DNA of 64,000 nt from Agriterribacter humi (GTDB lineage: Bacteria; Bacteroidota; Bacteroidia; Chitinophagales; Chitinophagaceae): positions 186,001 through 250,000 of the forward strand of contig NZ_VOHQ01000001.1 in the NCBI RefSeq assembly GCF_009192765.1, given 5' to 3'. The first letter of the stretch is position 1; every line of letters begins with the position of its first letter. The position numbers and the translations under genes are program-made. A model generated the notes under the pieces. The model saw nothing but the letters and a program-made list of their open reading frames with translations, ran no database searches and was not told where the DNA came from. Shown one piece after another: positions 17,931 through 27,011 of this stretch.

Positions 17931-18677
17931 ATGGCTGTTATAAAATTAAAAAACATCAGTACCCGCGCACCTAAGCGTTATAATAAGGAAAAAACAAAAA
18001 TAAAGACAGAAGAAATACTACTTGAATTGGATGACCTGCAAAACCTGCTTTTTGCAGAAGGCAAGCATGCCATATTAGTAGTAATACAAGGTATGGACGC
18101 CAGTGGAAAAGACGGGGTTATACGGGATGTATTTGGAGAACTTAATCCGCAGGGCGTAACCGTTAAGTCATTTAAAGTACCGACTGAGGAAGAAATGGCA
18201 CATGATTTTTTATGGAGAGTACACGCCGCCGCACCCCGCAAAGGGGTAATACAGATATTCAACAGGTCGCACTACGAGGATATACTGGTAACCAGGGTGC
18301 ATAAATGGTGCGATGATGAAACGGCTAAAAAAAGAATGAAGGCCATCAATGATTTCGAGTCCCTGCTTACGCAGCACAACAATACCCATATTCTTAAATT
18401 CTACCTTCATATTTCTCCCGAAGAACAACAGCAAAGATTAAACGAAAGAATACATGACCCGGCTAAAATGTGGAAGTACAATGAGAAAGATTTCGAAGAA
18501 GCCAAACACTGGGACATTTATATGAAGATGTATGAGGATTGCTTTGCACATTGCAATGCCGTACCCTGGCATATCATTCCGGCAGATCAAAACTGGTATA
18601 AGGAGCACCTCATTGCTTCTGCTCTGCACTCCACGCTGAAACAGCTCAACATGCAATATCCCGGTTTAAAGAAGTAG
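17931..18677 (+). CDS. ppk2: Polyphosphate kinase 2 family protein
   Basis: A 248-residue cytoplasmic phosphotransferase. The ATG at 17931 gives MAVIKLKNIS, which resembles family N-termini; an in-frame ATG at 17910 abuts the repeat. The P-loop GMDASGKDG, the lid FNRSHYEDILVTRVHKW and the C-terminal region around HIIPADQNWYKEHLIA are PPK2 hallmarks. The enzyme phosphorylates nucleotides from polyphosphate; class and nucleotide preference cannot be read from sequence alone. A CHAD protein, another polyphosphate-associated domain, lies at 61304. Confidence 0.93.
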   Translation: MAVIKLKNISTRAPKRYNKEKTKIKTEEILLELDDLQNLLFAEGKHAILVVIQGMDASGKDGVIRDVFGELNPQGVTVKSFKVPTEEEMAHDFLWRVHAAAPRKGVIQIFNRSHYEDILVTRVHKWCDDETAKKRMKAINDFESLLTQHNNTHILKFYLHISPEEQQQRLNERIHDPAKMWKYNEKDFEEAKHWDIYMKMYEDCFAHCNAVPWHIIPADQNWYKEHLIASALHSTLKQLNMQYPGLKK

Positions 18678-18805
18678 CATAATAACTACCGGTGTATTTT
18701 TTGTGTATAACCCCTCTCCCTTCAAATTAAAAAAATTATACATTGAAATAGATATTAGTATTATATTCAGTGAGATTTTTTTTCTAATCTTAAAAAACCA
18801 ACACT

Positions 18806-19174
18806 ATGGGCTTCATTAAAGATTTTAAAGATTTTGCATTAAAAGGCAATGTAGTAGACCTGGCCGTTGCCGTAATCATTGGCGGTGCTTTCGGAGCAAT
18901 TGTTTCCTCACTTGTGGATGACGTTATTACTCCTTTACTGCTCACGCCTGCCTTAAAAGCCGCGAATGCAGAAAACCTCGACCAGTTAATGTGGGGCGCT
19001 GTAAAATATGGTAAATTTCTTTCGGCGATCATCAAATTTGTGATTATTGCATTCATCCTGTTCCTCATTATCAGGGCCATGAAAAGCTTGCAGAAAAAAG
19101 AAGTTGCTGCTCCTGCCGCTCCCTCTTCTACCGACAAATTACTGATGGAGATACGCGATGAGTTAAAAAAATAA
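18806..19174 (+). CDS. mscL: Large-conductance mechanosensitive channel
   Basis: A 122-residue inner-membrane protein of typical MscL length. The N-terminal helix GFIKDFKDFALKGN is followed by TM1 (VVDLAVAVIIGGAFGAIV), a periplasmic loop, TM2 (FVIIAFILFLIIRAM) and a cytoplasmic helix ending LMEIRDELKK. It releases solutes under hypo-osmotic shock. A strong terminator follows, so it is probably transcribed alone or with PPK2. Confidence 0.96.
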   Translation: MGFIKDFKDFALKGNVVDLAVAVIIGGAFGAIVSSLVDDVITPLLLTPALKAANAENLDQLMWGAVKYGKFLSAIIKFVIIAFILFLIIRAMKSLQKKEVAAPAAPSSTDKLLMEIRDELKK

Positions 19175-19207
19175 TTGGTAGCAACCACTCTGGTGCATTA
19201 TTTGTGT

Positions 19208-19245
19208 AAAAACCTGGTATTCCTGAGTACCAGGTTTTTATTTTA
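19208..19245 (+). terminator. Rho-independent terminator after mscL
   Basis: Twelve-base arms AAAAACCTGGTA (19208-19219) and TACCAGGTTTTT (19228-19239) with an 8-base loop, followed by a T-rich tract. The stem is nearly symmetrical and may also work on the other strand. Confidence 0.9.
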
Positions 19246-19291
19246 TACAGGAACAAAACGTTTTTTATACTTTCGCGCAAATTTTACAACC

Positions 19292-20245
19292 ATGAAAAAA
19301 ATCTTACTTAGTGCTTTCCTTGTTTCTTTTGTTTTTACCACTGTGTTATATGCACAGGATCCTACCGTATCAGAAATGCGGGATGCGGCAGGAAGAGCTA
19401 TCACCAAAGACCCGAATGATACGATTCCCCAGGTTTGGAAAAAGGGCGGACTTTTCAGTGTTAATGTAAACCAGGGCGCTTTAAGCAACTGGGCTGCGGG
19501 TGGCGACAAGTCATCTTTATCCGTTGCTGCTCTTCTCAACTTATATGCTTTTTACAAAAAAGACAGGCATATCTGGGATAACACATTAGACATTGCTTAT
19601 GGTTTTGTAAACACAACCAGCCTTGGAAGCAGAAAAGCAGATGACCGATTTGATTTTCTTTCCAAATACGGCTACCAGCTTGGCAAAGGAAACTGGTATG
19701 CCAGTGCATTATTTAATTTCAGAACGCAGCTATCAAAAGGATATGCTTATCCTAAAGACCAGGACAAAATACTGACTTCAAATTTTCTTTCGCCGGCCTA
19801 TATATTGCTTTCACCGGGTGTAACTTATCAGCCCAATGAAAATTTTTCCGTATCGCTTTCTCCTGCAACAGCAAGATGGACGATTGTAAACGATGATGGA
19901 TTATCGGATGCCGGGGCATTTGGTGTAGATCCGGGAGAAAAGGTAAAAACTGAATTTGGCGCTTTTGCTTCTGTAAATTACAAAGCCAATATCAGCGAAA
20001 ACGCATCTTATGTGGGGCGGCTTGATTTGTTTTCAAACTACCTGAATAATCCACAGAATATTGATCTTTATATGACCAATATGCTGCTGGTAAAGGTAAA
20101 CAAACTGATTACGGTAAGTCTTTCACTGGATATGATTTATGATGATGATGTAAAAACAATTGATGCAGACGGTAATCCGCGTGGTCCAAAACTTCAGCTC
20201 AAAGAGCTGATGGGCATTGGTTTATCTTATCGTTTTAAAAACTGA
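19292..20245 (+). CDS. DUF3078 outer-membrane protein
   Basis: A 317-residue exported protein. The start is placed at MKKILLSAFL (19292); the in-frame extension upstream crosses the mscL terminator and is not coding. The signal peptide ends near LYAQDP. The segment GGLFSVNVNQGALSNWAAGG and the alternating aromatic strands that follow are typical of DUF3078, a Bacteroidetes family predicted to form an outer-membrane beta-barrel. A near-consensus -7 box, TACTTTCG, lies at 19268-19275. Function is unknown. Confidence 0.85.
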   Translation: MKKILLSAFLVSFVFTTVLYAQDPTVSEMRDAAGRAITKDPNDTIPQVWKKGGLFSVNVNQGALSNWAAGGDKSSLSVAALLNLYAFYKKDRHIWDNTLDIAYGFVNTTSLGSRKADDRFDFLSKYGYQLGKGNWYASALFNFRTQLSKGYAYPKDQDKILTSNFLSPAYILLSPGVTYQPNENFSVSLSPATARWTIVNDDGLSDAGAFGVDPGEKVKTEFGAFASVNYKANISENASYVGRLDLFSNYLNNPQNIDLYMTNMLLVKVNKLITVSLSLDMIYDDDVKTIDADGNPRGPKLQLKELMGIGLSYRFKN

Positions 20246-20264
20246 TTTTCGTTTCTTACATTTG

Positions 20265-20309
20265 CTGCGTCCCGTTTCGGTTACATTGTGTAAAACCGGC
20301 GGGACGTAG
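20265..20309 (+). terminator. Hairpin between the DUF3078 gene and scpA
   Basis: Outer arms CTGCGTCCCG (20265-20274) and CGGGACGTAG (20300-20309) pair with one G-T; inner arms CGGTT (20278-20282) and AACCG (20294-20298) also pair. AT-rich sequence follows but no clean T-run, so this may be a terminator or a processing or attenuation structure. Confidence 0.55.
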
Positions 20310-20326
20310 TATTTAAATATTGCATA

Positions 20327-21109
20327 GTGAATACAGAATCATACCAGATCAAGCTACCCCAATTTGAAGGTCCCTTTGACCTTTTATTATTCTTTATCGA
20401 AAGGGATGAACTTGATATTTATGATATACAGATCACAAAAATCATCAATGATTTTGTAACCTACATGCACGGTGCGGAAGATTTAAGTATAGAATTGAGC
20501 AGTGAGTTCATACTTTTTGTATCCACACTTATGCGCATCAAAGCAAAAATGCTGCTGCCCCGCAAGGAAATAGATGAGCAGGGTAATGAAATTGATCCGC
20601 GCCAGGAACTGATTGATAAATTGCTTGAATACAAACGGTTTAAGGAAGCTTCTATAAAAATGGCAGAAATGGAAGCGATTCGCATGCTGATGGTAAAGCG
20701 GGGTAATATTCAAAAAGAAATGGTGCAGGTGGGTGAAGATGCAGGTGAAGGCACCGAAATACAAACCATTACCATGTTTAAGCTGATGAAGGCTTTTGAA
20801 AGGGTAATGCAACGGTTGCATGATCGCAATAACAAGCCCCAGCATGTGGTATATAATTATCATTATACCATGGAGAGCAGCAGGGAATATATGCTTGATA
20901 TGGTACATGCTGAAAAAACGGCGGCATTCGAAAAGGTTTTTGAAATTTGTGAGAACCGTATACACGCCATTTTTCTTTTTCTTTCTTTGCTTGAACTGGT
21001 ACAACAAAAATACATGAGCATCATTACCGGTGAAGGCAGAAACAATTTTATCGTGGAATGGAATGAAAACAGGGAGGAACTGGTATCTCTTGATGAAGTA
21101 GGGGAATGA
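20327..21109 (+). CDS. scpA: Segregation and condensation protein A
   Basis: A 260-residue kleisin subunit of the SMC-ScpAB condensin complex. The N-terminal signature LPQFEGPFDLLLFFIERDELDIYDI binds the SMC neck, and the C-terminal winged-helix region ends near FIVEWNENREE. The start is GTG, 17 bases past a large hairpin. scpB, often adjacent, is not in the window. Confidence 0.93.
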   Translation: MNTESYQIKLPQFEGPFDLLLFFIERDELDIYDIQITKIINDFVTYMHGAEDLSIELSSEFILFVSTLMRIKAKMLLPRKEIDEQGNEIDPRQELIDKLLEYKRFKEASIKMAEMEAIRMLMVKRGNIQKEMVQVGEDAGEGTEIQTITMFKLMKAFERVMQRLHDRNNKPQHVVYNYHYTMESSREYMLDMVHAEKTAAFEKVFEICENRIHAIFLFLSLLELVQQKYMSIITGEGRNNFIVEWNENREELVSLDEVGE

Positions 21110-21244
21110 TAGCTGCCAGCTATCAGCCGTCAGCTATCGGGTGAGTAATTACTAACGATATGAATTGATCGCTGAAAGCCGATCGCTAACTGCCATAATC
21201 TCTGCAAAAGCATTTACAACCCAAACGGCTACTATTTTTATTAC
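21107..21244. repeat. AGCTATCAGC-type stutter repeat after scpA
   Basis: GATAGCT and AGCTATC (21108-21124) form a 7-bp hairpin overlapping the scpA stop codon. Related words follow: CAGCCGTCAGCTATCGG and later GATCGCTGAAAGCCGATCGC. ACTAACGA occurs within it, as in the gaps at 30118 and 43459. No gene is seen here. Confidence 0.7.
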
Positions 21245-23185
21245 ATGAAATCAAACGCTATCCTTTTTCTTCTTTTTCTGCTGCCCCTGTTTTGTGCTGC
21301 GCAGGATAGTCCTTTGCAATGGGAGGCAAACAGCCAAAAAAACAGTGCCGCTTCCTATACGATTACGATAAAGGCCAGCCTTGCCGAAAAATGGCATGTG
21401 TATGCAGATTCTATTACAGATCTGGAACTGGAAGGATTGCATATAAGCTGGGACAACGACAATATTCAAAAAGACGGAAAAACTACTGCCACCCCCGGGG
21501 CAACAATAATAAAGGATCCCGTTTTTGAAAACCGGGAACTGCATGTATATACCGGCAATTTTACACTCGTCCAAAAAATAAATATTACAGGCGATGTTCC
21601 TGCGTCGCTTAAAATAGCATTACATGGTTTTGCTTCTAACAATGAAGCGTTTATTCCGCTTGAAGAAACAAAAAACATACAGTTCGAAGGTGGCATAGCG
21701 CCTGTTGCTGCCAGCCAGATTAAATTGCAGGGAGTGGATCTTAAGCATCCCGTATTACCCTGCGGCGATGCGCATGCATCAGGTCAGAGTTTACTTACTG
21801 TTTTTTTTCTAGGCCTTGTGGGGGGAATAATCGCCCTGCTTACGCCGTGCGTATTTCCTATGATCCCCGTTACCGTTTCTTTTTTTACCAACAGGGCATC
21901 AAATAAAAATCAGGCGATACGCAATGGTATATTATACGGCTTTTTCATTTTCCTTATTTACGTTTTAGCCAGTATCCCATTTCATGTTATCGGCAATGTG
22001 CAACCCGAAATATTTAATAATATTTCAACCAATGCATGGCTCAATGTTTTTTTCTTTGCCGTTTTCATTTTTTTTGCTGTTTCATTTTTTGGTTATTTCG
22101 AAATAAACCTGCCTGCAGGCATCGCCGGTAAAGCAGATGCAAAAAGTAGTTTGGGTAGTATAAGTGGTATATTCTTTATGGCGCTAACCCTTGTTATTGT
22201 ATCTTTTTCCTGTACCGGTGTAATATTGGGCACTTTGCTTGTGGGTACCGCATCCGAAGGTGCATGGTCGCTCACCACCGGCATGGCAGGATTTGGAACC
22301 GCCCTGGCATTGCCTTTCGCGTTGTTTGCCATGTTTCCCAACTGGTTAAAATCGCTGCCCAAAAGTGGCGGGTGGCTGGATACGGTAAAAAAAATACTTG
22401 CATTTGCAGAACTGGCACTGGCCTTTAAGTTTCTTTCCAATGCCGACCTGGTAGAACACTGGGGCTTGTTGAAACGGGAAGTATTTATAGGCATTTGGCT
22501 ATTGATTGCATTGGGACTGGGTTGTTATCTTTTTGGATGGTTAAAGCTTCCTCATGATTATAAAGGACAAAAAATATCGGCAACGCGCAAAGTGCTGGGC
22601 ATATTATCCTTTATTTTTGCGGTATATCTTGTGCCGGGCCTCACTCCTTCGCATTATGCCAATCTTACCTTATTAAGCGGGTTTCCGCCACCATTAAGCT
22701 ACAGTGTATATGGCAAAAAAAACGTGCATGGCAAAGGTGTTGAACCACATGTAATAAATGATTATGAAAAAGCGGTGCAGCTATCCGCGGAGCAAAACAA
22801 ACCTATTCTTATTGACTTTACCGGGTGGGCCTGTGTAAACTGCCGCAAAATGGAAGAACAGGTTTGGACCAAGCCTGAGATTTCATCTCTTCTTACAGAA
22901 AAATTCATCCTCGTTTCATTGTATGTTGATGACCGTAAAAAACTCCCCCCATCCGAAAGATTCACCTATACTTTCCCCGGTGGAAAAGAGAAGGATATTG
23001 AAACCATAGGCGACAAATGGGCTACTTTTCAATCTGAAAATTTCGGGCAATCTACCCAGCCACTGTATGTTATCTTAAACCATGAAGGCAAATTAATGAC
23101 CCATCCTGTTGGCTATACGCCAGACGTTAAAAAATACGAAGACTGGTTAAACTGCGGGCTGAAAGCATACACATCAAATCAATAA
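21245..23185 (+). CDS. dsbD: DsbD-type thiol:disulfide interchange protein
   Basis: A 646-residue inner-membrane electron-transfer protein. A signal peptide ends near FCAAQ. A periplasmic immunoglobulin-like domain covers about 25-150. A CcdA/DsbD-type membrane domain of about eight helices follows, with C202 in LLTPCVFPM and a second Cys in VSFSCTGVILG. The C-terminal thioredoxin-like domain has C530 and C533 in WACVNCRKM. It would carry reducing power from cytoplasmic thioredoxin to periplasmic proteins, including c-type cytochromes. The N-terminal domain lacks an obvious redox Cys pair, unlike E. coli DsbD. Confidence 0.92.
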   Translation: MKSNAILFLLFLLPLFCAAQDSPLQWEANSQKNSAASYTITIKASLAEKWHVYADSITDLELEGLHISWDNDNIQKDGKTTATPGATIIKDPVFENRELHVYTGNFTLVQKINITGDVPASLKIALHGFASNNEAFIPLEETKNIQFEGGIAPVAASQIKLQGVDLKHPVLPCGDAHASGQSLLTVFFLGLVGGIIALLTPCVFPMIPVTVSFFTNRASNKNQAIRNGILYGFFIFLIYVLASIPFHVIGNVQPEIFNNISTNAWLNVFFFAVFIFFAVSFFGYFEINLPAGIAGKADAKSSLGSISGIFFMALTLVIVSFSCTGVILGTLLVGTASEGAWSLTTGMAGFGTALALPFALFAMFPNWLKSLPKSGGWLDTVKKILAFAELALAFKFLSNADLVEHWGLLKREVFIGIWLLIALGLGCYLFGWLKLPHDYKGQKISATRKVLGILSFIFAVYLVPGLTPSHYANLTLLSGFPPPLSYSVYGKKNVHGKGVEPHVINDYEKAVQLSAEQNKPILIDFTGWACVNCRKMEEQVWTKPEISSLLTEKFILVSLYVDDRKKLPPSERFTYTFPGGKEKDIETIGDKWATFQSENFGQSTQPLYVILNHEGKLMTHPVGYTPDVKKYEDWLNCGLKAYTSNQ

Positions 23186-23224
23186 AAAATCGCTTACATT
23201 TAGGTTAACTAAACTAATCGTGTT

Positions 23225-24829
23225 ATGCCCATACGGATGACAGACGATCCGCAGGATCAACAGGAACAATTTAATGATGGTGGCGGCGAACAAAGAGGCG
23301 GAGGCGGTTTACGTGGCGGTGGTGGCGGGCTGTTGGCTTTTTTACCCCTTTTACTGCGGATTTTTGGAATTAAAGGAATTTTGGTAATCGCAGCTATTGG
23401 AATAGGAGGTTATTTTTTACTGGGGCGCAGTGGTTGCGGGAATATCGTAAGCCAGGCAGGGCAACTGGCTACCGGAGGAATACTCGATCCACGGCAATTT
23501 CAGAAAGCCAGCATTTATGAAGCATTAGAAGAAGATGATACAAAAAACCCATTACCCGAAGCTACTAACCTGCAACGCTATGCGCCGCAGGTAGGCAACC
23601 AGGGAGAACAGGGAAGTTGCGTGGCCTGGAGCAGTGCCTACGCAGCAAGAAGCATACTGGAAGCCGCCCGTACGGGGCAAGCTGCCGACCAGGTAAAATT
23701 CAGCCCCGCTTTTTTGTACAACCAGATCGGGCTCGATGGCTGCCAGGGCTCTTATATCATAAAGGCTATGGAATACATGACCAGGCAGGGTTCATTGCCT
23801 TATGAACAATTTCCGTACAATGATCAGAATTGCACCCAGCAGCCCTCAACCAATTTAATTCAGCAGGCAGGCGAATTTAAAATGCGCGGCTTTAACAGGC
23901 TAACCAAAGGGGATAACACCGAAGAACTGGATATGCGGGCTATTAAAGAAAATCTTGCCCAGGGCGCCCCTGTTGTAATAGGAATGATGGTTGGAGAAAG
24001 TTATATGCAAAACATGCTGGGAAAAGATGTGTGGTATCCCGGGCCGGGTGATGCCGGCATGATGGGCTTTGGCGGCCATGCACAATGCGTAGTAGGTTAT
24101 GACGATACAAAATATGGCGGCTCTTTTTTAATCATGAATAGCTGGGGACCCGAATGGGGAAACAACGGATTTGCCTGGGTGCGCTATCCTGATTTTAACA
24201 GATACGTAAGAGAAGCCTATGGATTAGAACCTATGGCAAAAGCCGGTAGCGCCGCCAATACCCCTTTTGCATGTGAAATTGGTTTGATGGAAGTGCAATA
24301 CGATGGAAAAAAAACAAGTCCGAAGAGTTACATCCCATTACGCGTAAATGCCGGCAATCGTTTCGAAACCACTATGCCCGTTAAAGTCGGTACAAAATTT
24401 AAAATGGAAGTGAAGAATACTACCGAATGCTACATCTATGTATTTGGTAAGGAAACCGATGGCAGCAGTTATACCTTATTTCCTTATCCCAACGCCAAAG
24501 ATCCTTCGACAACAAAGTACTCACCTTTTTGCGGCATTACCGGCTACCGGCTGTTTCCAAAAGATAAAAGCATGATGCCCGACAGTATTGGCACCAAAGA
24601 TATGATGGTGGTGGTGGTAAGCAAACAGCCATTGGATTGGTATAAGCTCAATCAAACGATCAGCCAGCAACCACAAACTGATTATGCTGTACGGGTAAAT
24701 AATGCTTTACGTACCCAAAGTACATCCAATATCCGGTACGAAAGCACAGCAACAGGTACTATTAAATTCCAGAGTGCTGCAGGAAATAACCAGGTAGCCA
24801 CATGTGTGGTAGAAATAAGCAAACAATAA
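23225..24829 (+). CDS. Membrane-anchored papain-like (C1) cysteine peptidase with DUF4384-like domain
   Basis: A 534-residue protein. A Gly-rich acidic N-terminus (about 1-35) precedes a membrane segment at about 36-66. The C1 peptidase core has C132 in QGSCVAWSSAYA, H285 in GGHAQCVVGYDD and N305 in MNSWGPEWGNNG: the full Cys-His-Asn set. The C-terminal region (about 345-534) contains CYIYVFGKETDGSSYTLFPYP, like DUF4384 domains that often follow caspase-like or peptidase modules. No propeptide is evident. The catalytic domain should lie outside the cytoplasmic membrane. Substrate unknown. Confidence 0.88.
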   Translation: MPIRMTDDPQDQQEQFNDGGGEQRGGGGLRGGGGGLLAFLPLLLRIFGIKGILVIAAIGIGGYFLLGRSGCGNIVSQAGQLATGGILDPRQFQKASIYEALEEDDTKNPLPEATNLQRYAPQVGNQGEQGSCVAWSSAYAARSILEAARTGQAADQVKFSPAFLYNQIGLDGCQGSYIIKAMEYMTRQGSLPYEQFPYNDQNCTQQPSTNLIQQAGEFKMRGFNRLTKGDNTEELDMRAIKENLAQGAPVVIGMMVGESYMQNMLGKDVWYPGPGDAGMMGFGGHAQCVVGYDDTKYGGSFLIMNSWGPEWGNNGFAWVRYPDFNRYVREAYGLEPMAKAGSAANTPFACEIGLMEVQYDGKKTSPKSYIPLRVNAGNRFETTMPVKVGTKFKMEVKNTTECYIYVFGKETDGSSYTLFPYPNAKDPSTTKYSPFCGITGYRLFPKDKSMMPDSIGTKDMMVVVVSKQPLDWYKLNQTISQQPQTDYAVRVNNALRTQSTSNIRYESTATGTIKFQSAAGNNQVATCVVEISKQ

Positions 24830-24873
24830 ATAACCGTATTGCCAAAAATATTTCCTGAAAACAAACCTGCCGT

Positions 24874-25350
24874 ATGAACGCATTTATTAAACTGGTCCGT
24901 AACCCGCTAAAGTTCCGCATGTTCTTATTTTTGAAGTTGCCCGGCGCTTATTTTTCGGGTGTAAGAATAAAATCTATTTCAGAAGAAAAATGCGTGGTAA
25001 CGGTACCGTATAAGTGGTTTTCAGGAAACCCGTTTGGTTCCACATATTTTGCCTGCCTGGCTATGGCCGCCGAAATGAGTACCGGTGCCTTATGCCTGGC
25101 TAATGTTTACAAGCGCAGCCCCTCTGTATCCATGCTGATAACAGATATGAGCGCAGCCTATTATAAAAAAGCTACTGATCTTACATCCTTTGTATGCAGA
25201 GACGGGATAGCGCTACGGGATGCAATAGAGGAAGCCATCGCCGCCAATGGCGATAATATGATTACTGTACAAACCTCCGGAACCAATGAGGCAGGAGAGT
25301 TAGTGGCCGTGTTTAATTTCACCTGGTCATTTAAGGTTAGGCGCAAATAA
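24874..25350 (+). CDS. DUF4442 hotdog-fold protein (putative thioesterase)
   Basis: A 158-residue cytoplasmic protein related to the DUF4442/PaaI-like hotdog family. The region WFSGNPFGSTYFACLAMAAEMSTG corresponds to the central helix and preceding loop of hotdog enzymes. Acyl-CoA thioesterase activity is an inference from the fold. It is followed 7 bases later by the remains of a GH13 gene. Confidence 0.78.
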   Translation: MNAFIKLVRNPLKFRMFLFLKLPGAYFSGVRIKSISEEKCVVTVPYKWFSGNPFGSTYFACLAMAAEMSTGALCLANVYKRSPSVSMLITDMSAAYYKKATDLTSFVCRDGIALRDAIEEAIAANGDNMITVQTSGTNEAGELVAVFNFTWSFKVRRK

Positions 25351-25357
25351 GCGGACT

Positions 25358-25811
25358 ATGAAAAAAATAGTTTTCATCTTTTTTATTGTGTTTGCTGCAA
25401 AAGCCAGTGCCCAGTATGCAAAAATATATCCATCCAACTGGTGGACCGGAATGAACAATCCCAAACTACAATTATTATTACATGCCGGATTTGATATTGC
25501 CGACGAAACCATGCAAATCAATTTTTGTTAAAAAGCTGGCTCTTTTTAGAAAGCATTCTCCTGCGCTTACTACCGGTAAGCTCATGCAGTTTGTTCCTGC
25601 AGACGGGGTATACGTTTATTTCCGTTACAATGAGCAGCAAACCATAGCTGTTGTATCCAATAACTCCAAAGAAGCAAGGACAATAGCATCTGCACGATTT
25701 GCCGAACGTACCAATTGTTTTTTGTATGCGAAGAATATTACTACAGGTGATATAATACAATCTGAAGTATTTTCAATACCTGCCAATACTACATGGGTAC
25801 TTGAGTTGTAA
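25358..25811 (+). pseudogene. Remnant of a GH13 cyclomaltodextrinase/neopullulanase-like gene
   Basis: The first part (25358-25531) encodes a signal peptide and then YAKIYPSNWWTGMNNPKLQLLLH, the start of the N-terminal domain of exported Bacteroidetes cyclomaltodextrinase-like GH13 enzymes, and stops after 57 residues. In another frame (open to 25811) the sequence resumes as KKLALFRKHSPALTTGKLMQF, continues through DGVYVYFRYN and ends in TWVLEL, which is the C-terminal end of the same kind of enzyme. The whole catalytic barrel is missing and the join near 25520-25530 is out of frame. A deletion of well over 1 kb is inferred. Confidence 0.8.
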
Positions 25812-25937
25812 AAATAGGGTGCTTTCGCTCTGCGATGCGCTCTGCCATTGTCCGGATGTATGGTTTACTATATATCTTCAACCTATATTTGCGGCAATAT
25901 TAGAGCCGTGCACACAGAAAAGCAAACGTTTTACATC

Positions 25938-26666
25938 ATGAAAAAAAATCAAGTTATTTCCGGCAATCCTATTCCCGGTGAACCGGTACATGTACCAGAT
26001 TTTACAGTTGGCGTGTCGGTAGACTGCGTGATCTTTGGTTTTGACGACAATAAACTGAAAGTTCTCCTTATTAAAAGCGATATGCAACCCTATAAAGATC
26101 ATTGGTCGCTGCTTGGAGATATTGTTAAACCAGATGAAGATATTGATGCTGCTGTTTCGCGGATTGTAAAAGACCGCACGGGGTTAAATGATGTATATAT
26201 GGAACAGGTACGCACTTTTGGCAAGGTAAACCGGCATCCCAAAGGAAGGGTAATAACCATTTCCTATTGCTCTCTTATTAATATCAGGCATAATGAATTA
26301 AAAATCCTGGATAATGAATTACACTGGCATGATGTGCATGAAATTAAAGAAATGGCTTTTGACCATAAGGAGATATTAGACGCATGCTATAACTGGCTTC
26401 AGTACCGGATGCAGGAACACCCATTAGGATTACGCTTACTGGAAACAGAATTTTCGTTGCGCGATCTCCAGCTTTTATATGAAAATATTCTGGGTGAAAA
26501 AATGGACAGAAGAAATTTCCGGAAAAAATTTTTTAGTATGGGATTGCTCATTGATACGGGTGTGCTGGAAAATAATGTACCTCACCGGCCGGGAAAATTA
26601 TACAGATTTGATTATGAAAAATATGGAAAAACGAAAAAAAAGAAATGGCTGGGCATAGATTTTTAA
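25938..26666 (+). CDS. Nudix-type transcriptional regulator (NrtR/AraR-like)
   Basis: A 242-residue protein starting MKKNQVISGN. The N-terminal Nudix-like domain (about 20-150) has a degenerate Nudix box: the region after GDIVKPDEDIDAA reads VSRIVKDRTGL and lacks the REUxEE glutamates, so hydrolysis is unlikely. A C-terminal winged helix (about 165-235: FSLRDLQLLYENILGEKMDRRNFRKKF) is typical of NrtR-family repressors. Bacteroidetes members include AraR-type regulators of sugar use. It follows the GH13 remnant, so it may once have controlled that gene. A terminator follows. Confidence 0.85.
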   Translation: MKKNQVISGNPIPGEPVHVPDFTVGVSVDCVIFGFDDNKLKVLLIKSDMQPYKDHWSLLGDIVKPDEDIDAAVSRIVKDRTGLNDVYMEQVRTFGKVNRHPKGRVITISYCSLINIRHNELKILDNELHWHDVHEIKEMAFDHKEILDACYNWLQYRMQEHPLGLRLLETEFSLRDLQLLYENILGEKMDRRNFRKKFFSMGLLIDTGVLENNVPHRPGKLYRFDYEKYGKTKKKKWLGIDF

Positions 26667-26702
26667 ACAGTAGACAGCACACCCGATAAAATATTTTACA
26701 TA

Positions 26703-26735
26703 AAAAGGCCGGACTGAAAAAGCCCGGCCTTTTAT
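26703..26735 (+). terminator. Rho-independent terminator after the Nudix regulator
   Basis: Arms AAAAGGCCGG (26703-26712) and CCGGCCTTTT (26724-26733) around an 11-base loop, on a 10-bp stem with a GC-rich core. A/T symmetry allows use on both strands. Confidence 0.9.
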
Positions 26736-27011
26736 AAACCCCTAAACTAACTTCCTGAATACAATAGTACTATCGAATAAATATGCCAGTATTTTTTTAG
26801 CCGGTTTTAAAGTGTAACTTTACTATCATTTATTGCTTTTCATAGGAGATATTCCACAGGATGGGGAATTTATTGCTCATAAAAAACGGGGGCACTTCTT
26901 TACAAACCAATACCGGGGCGGTTAAACCTACTATTTATTTTTGGCAGGAAAATGTATTACTATACAGTAATAAAAAATAAATGATTATTATCACTATTAA
27001 AATCAACTATT
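26736..27011. promoter_or_regulatory. Promoter and possible operator region of the ytxH operon
   Basis: A gene-free stretch before the YtxH gene. TATTTTTG at 26936-26943 matches the TAnnTTTG -7 box. Just downstream, TATTACT (26955-26961) and AGTAATA (26966-26972) form an inverted repeat with a 4-base spacer, well placed for a repressor. The part before 26930 shows nothing definite. Confidence 0.4.
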
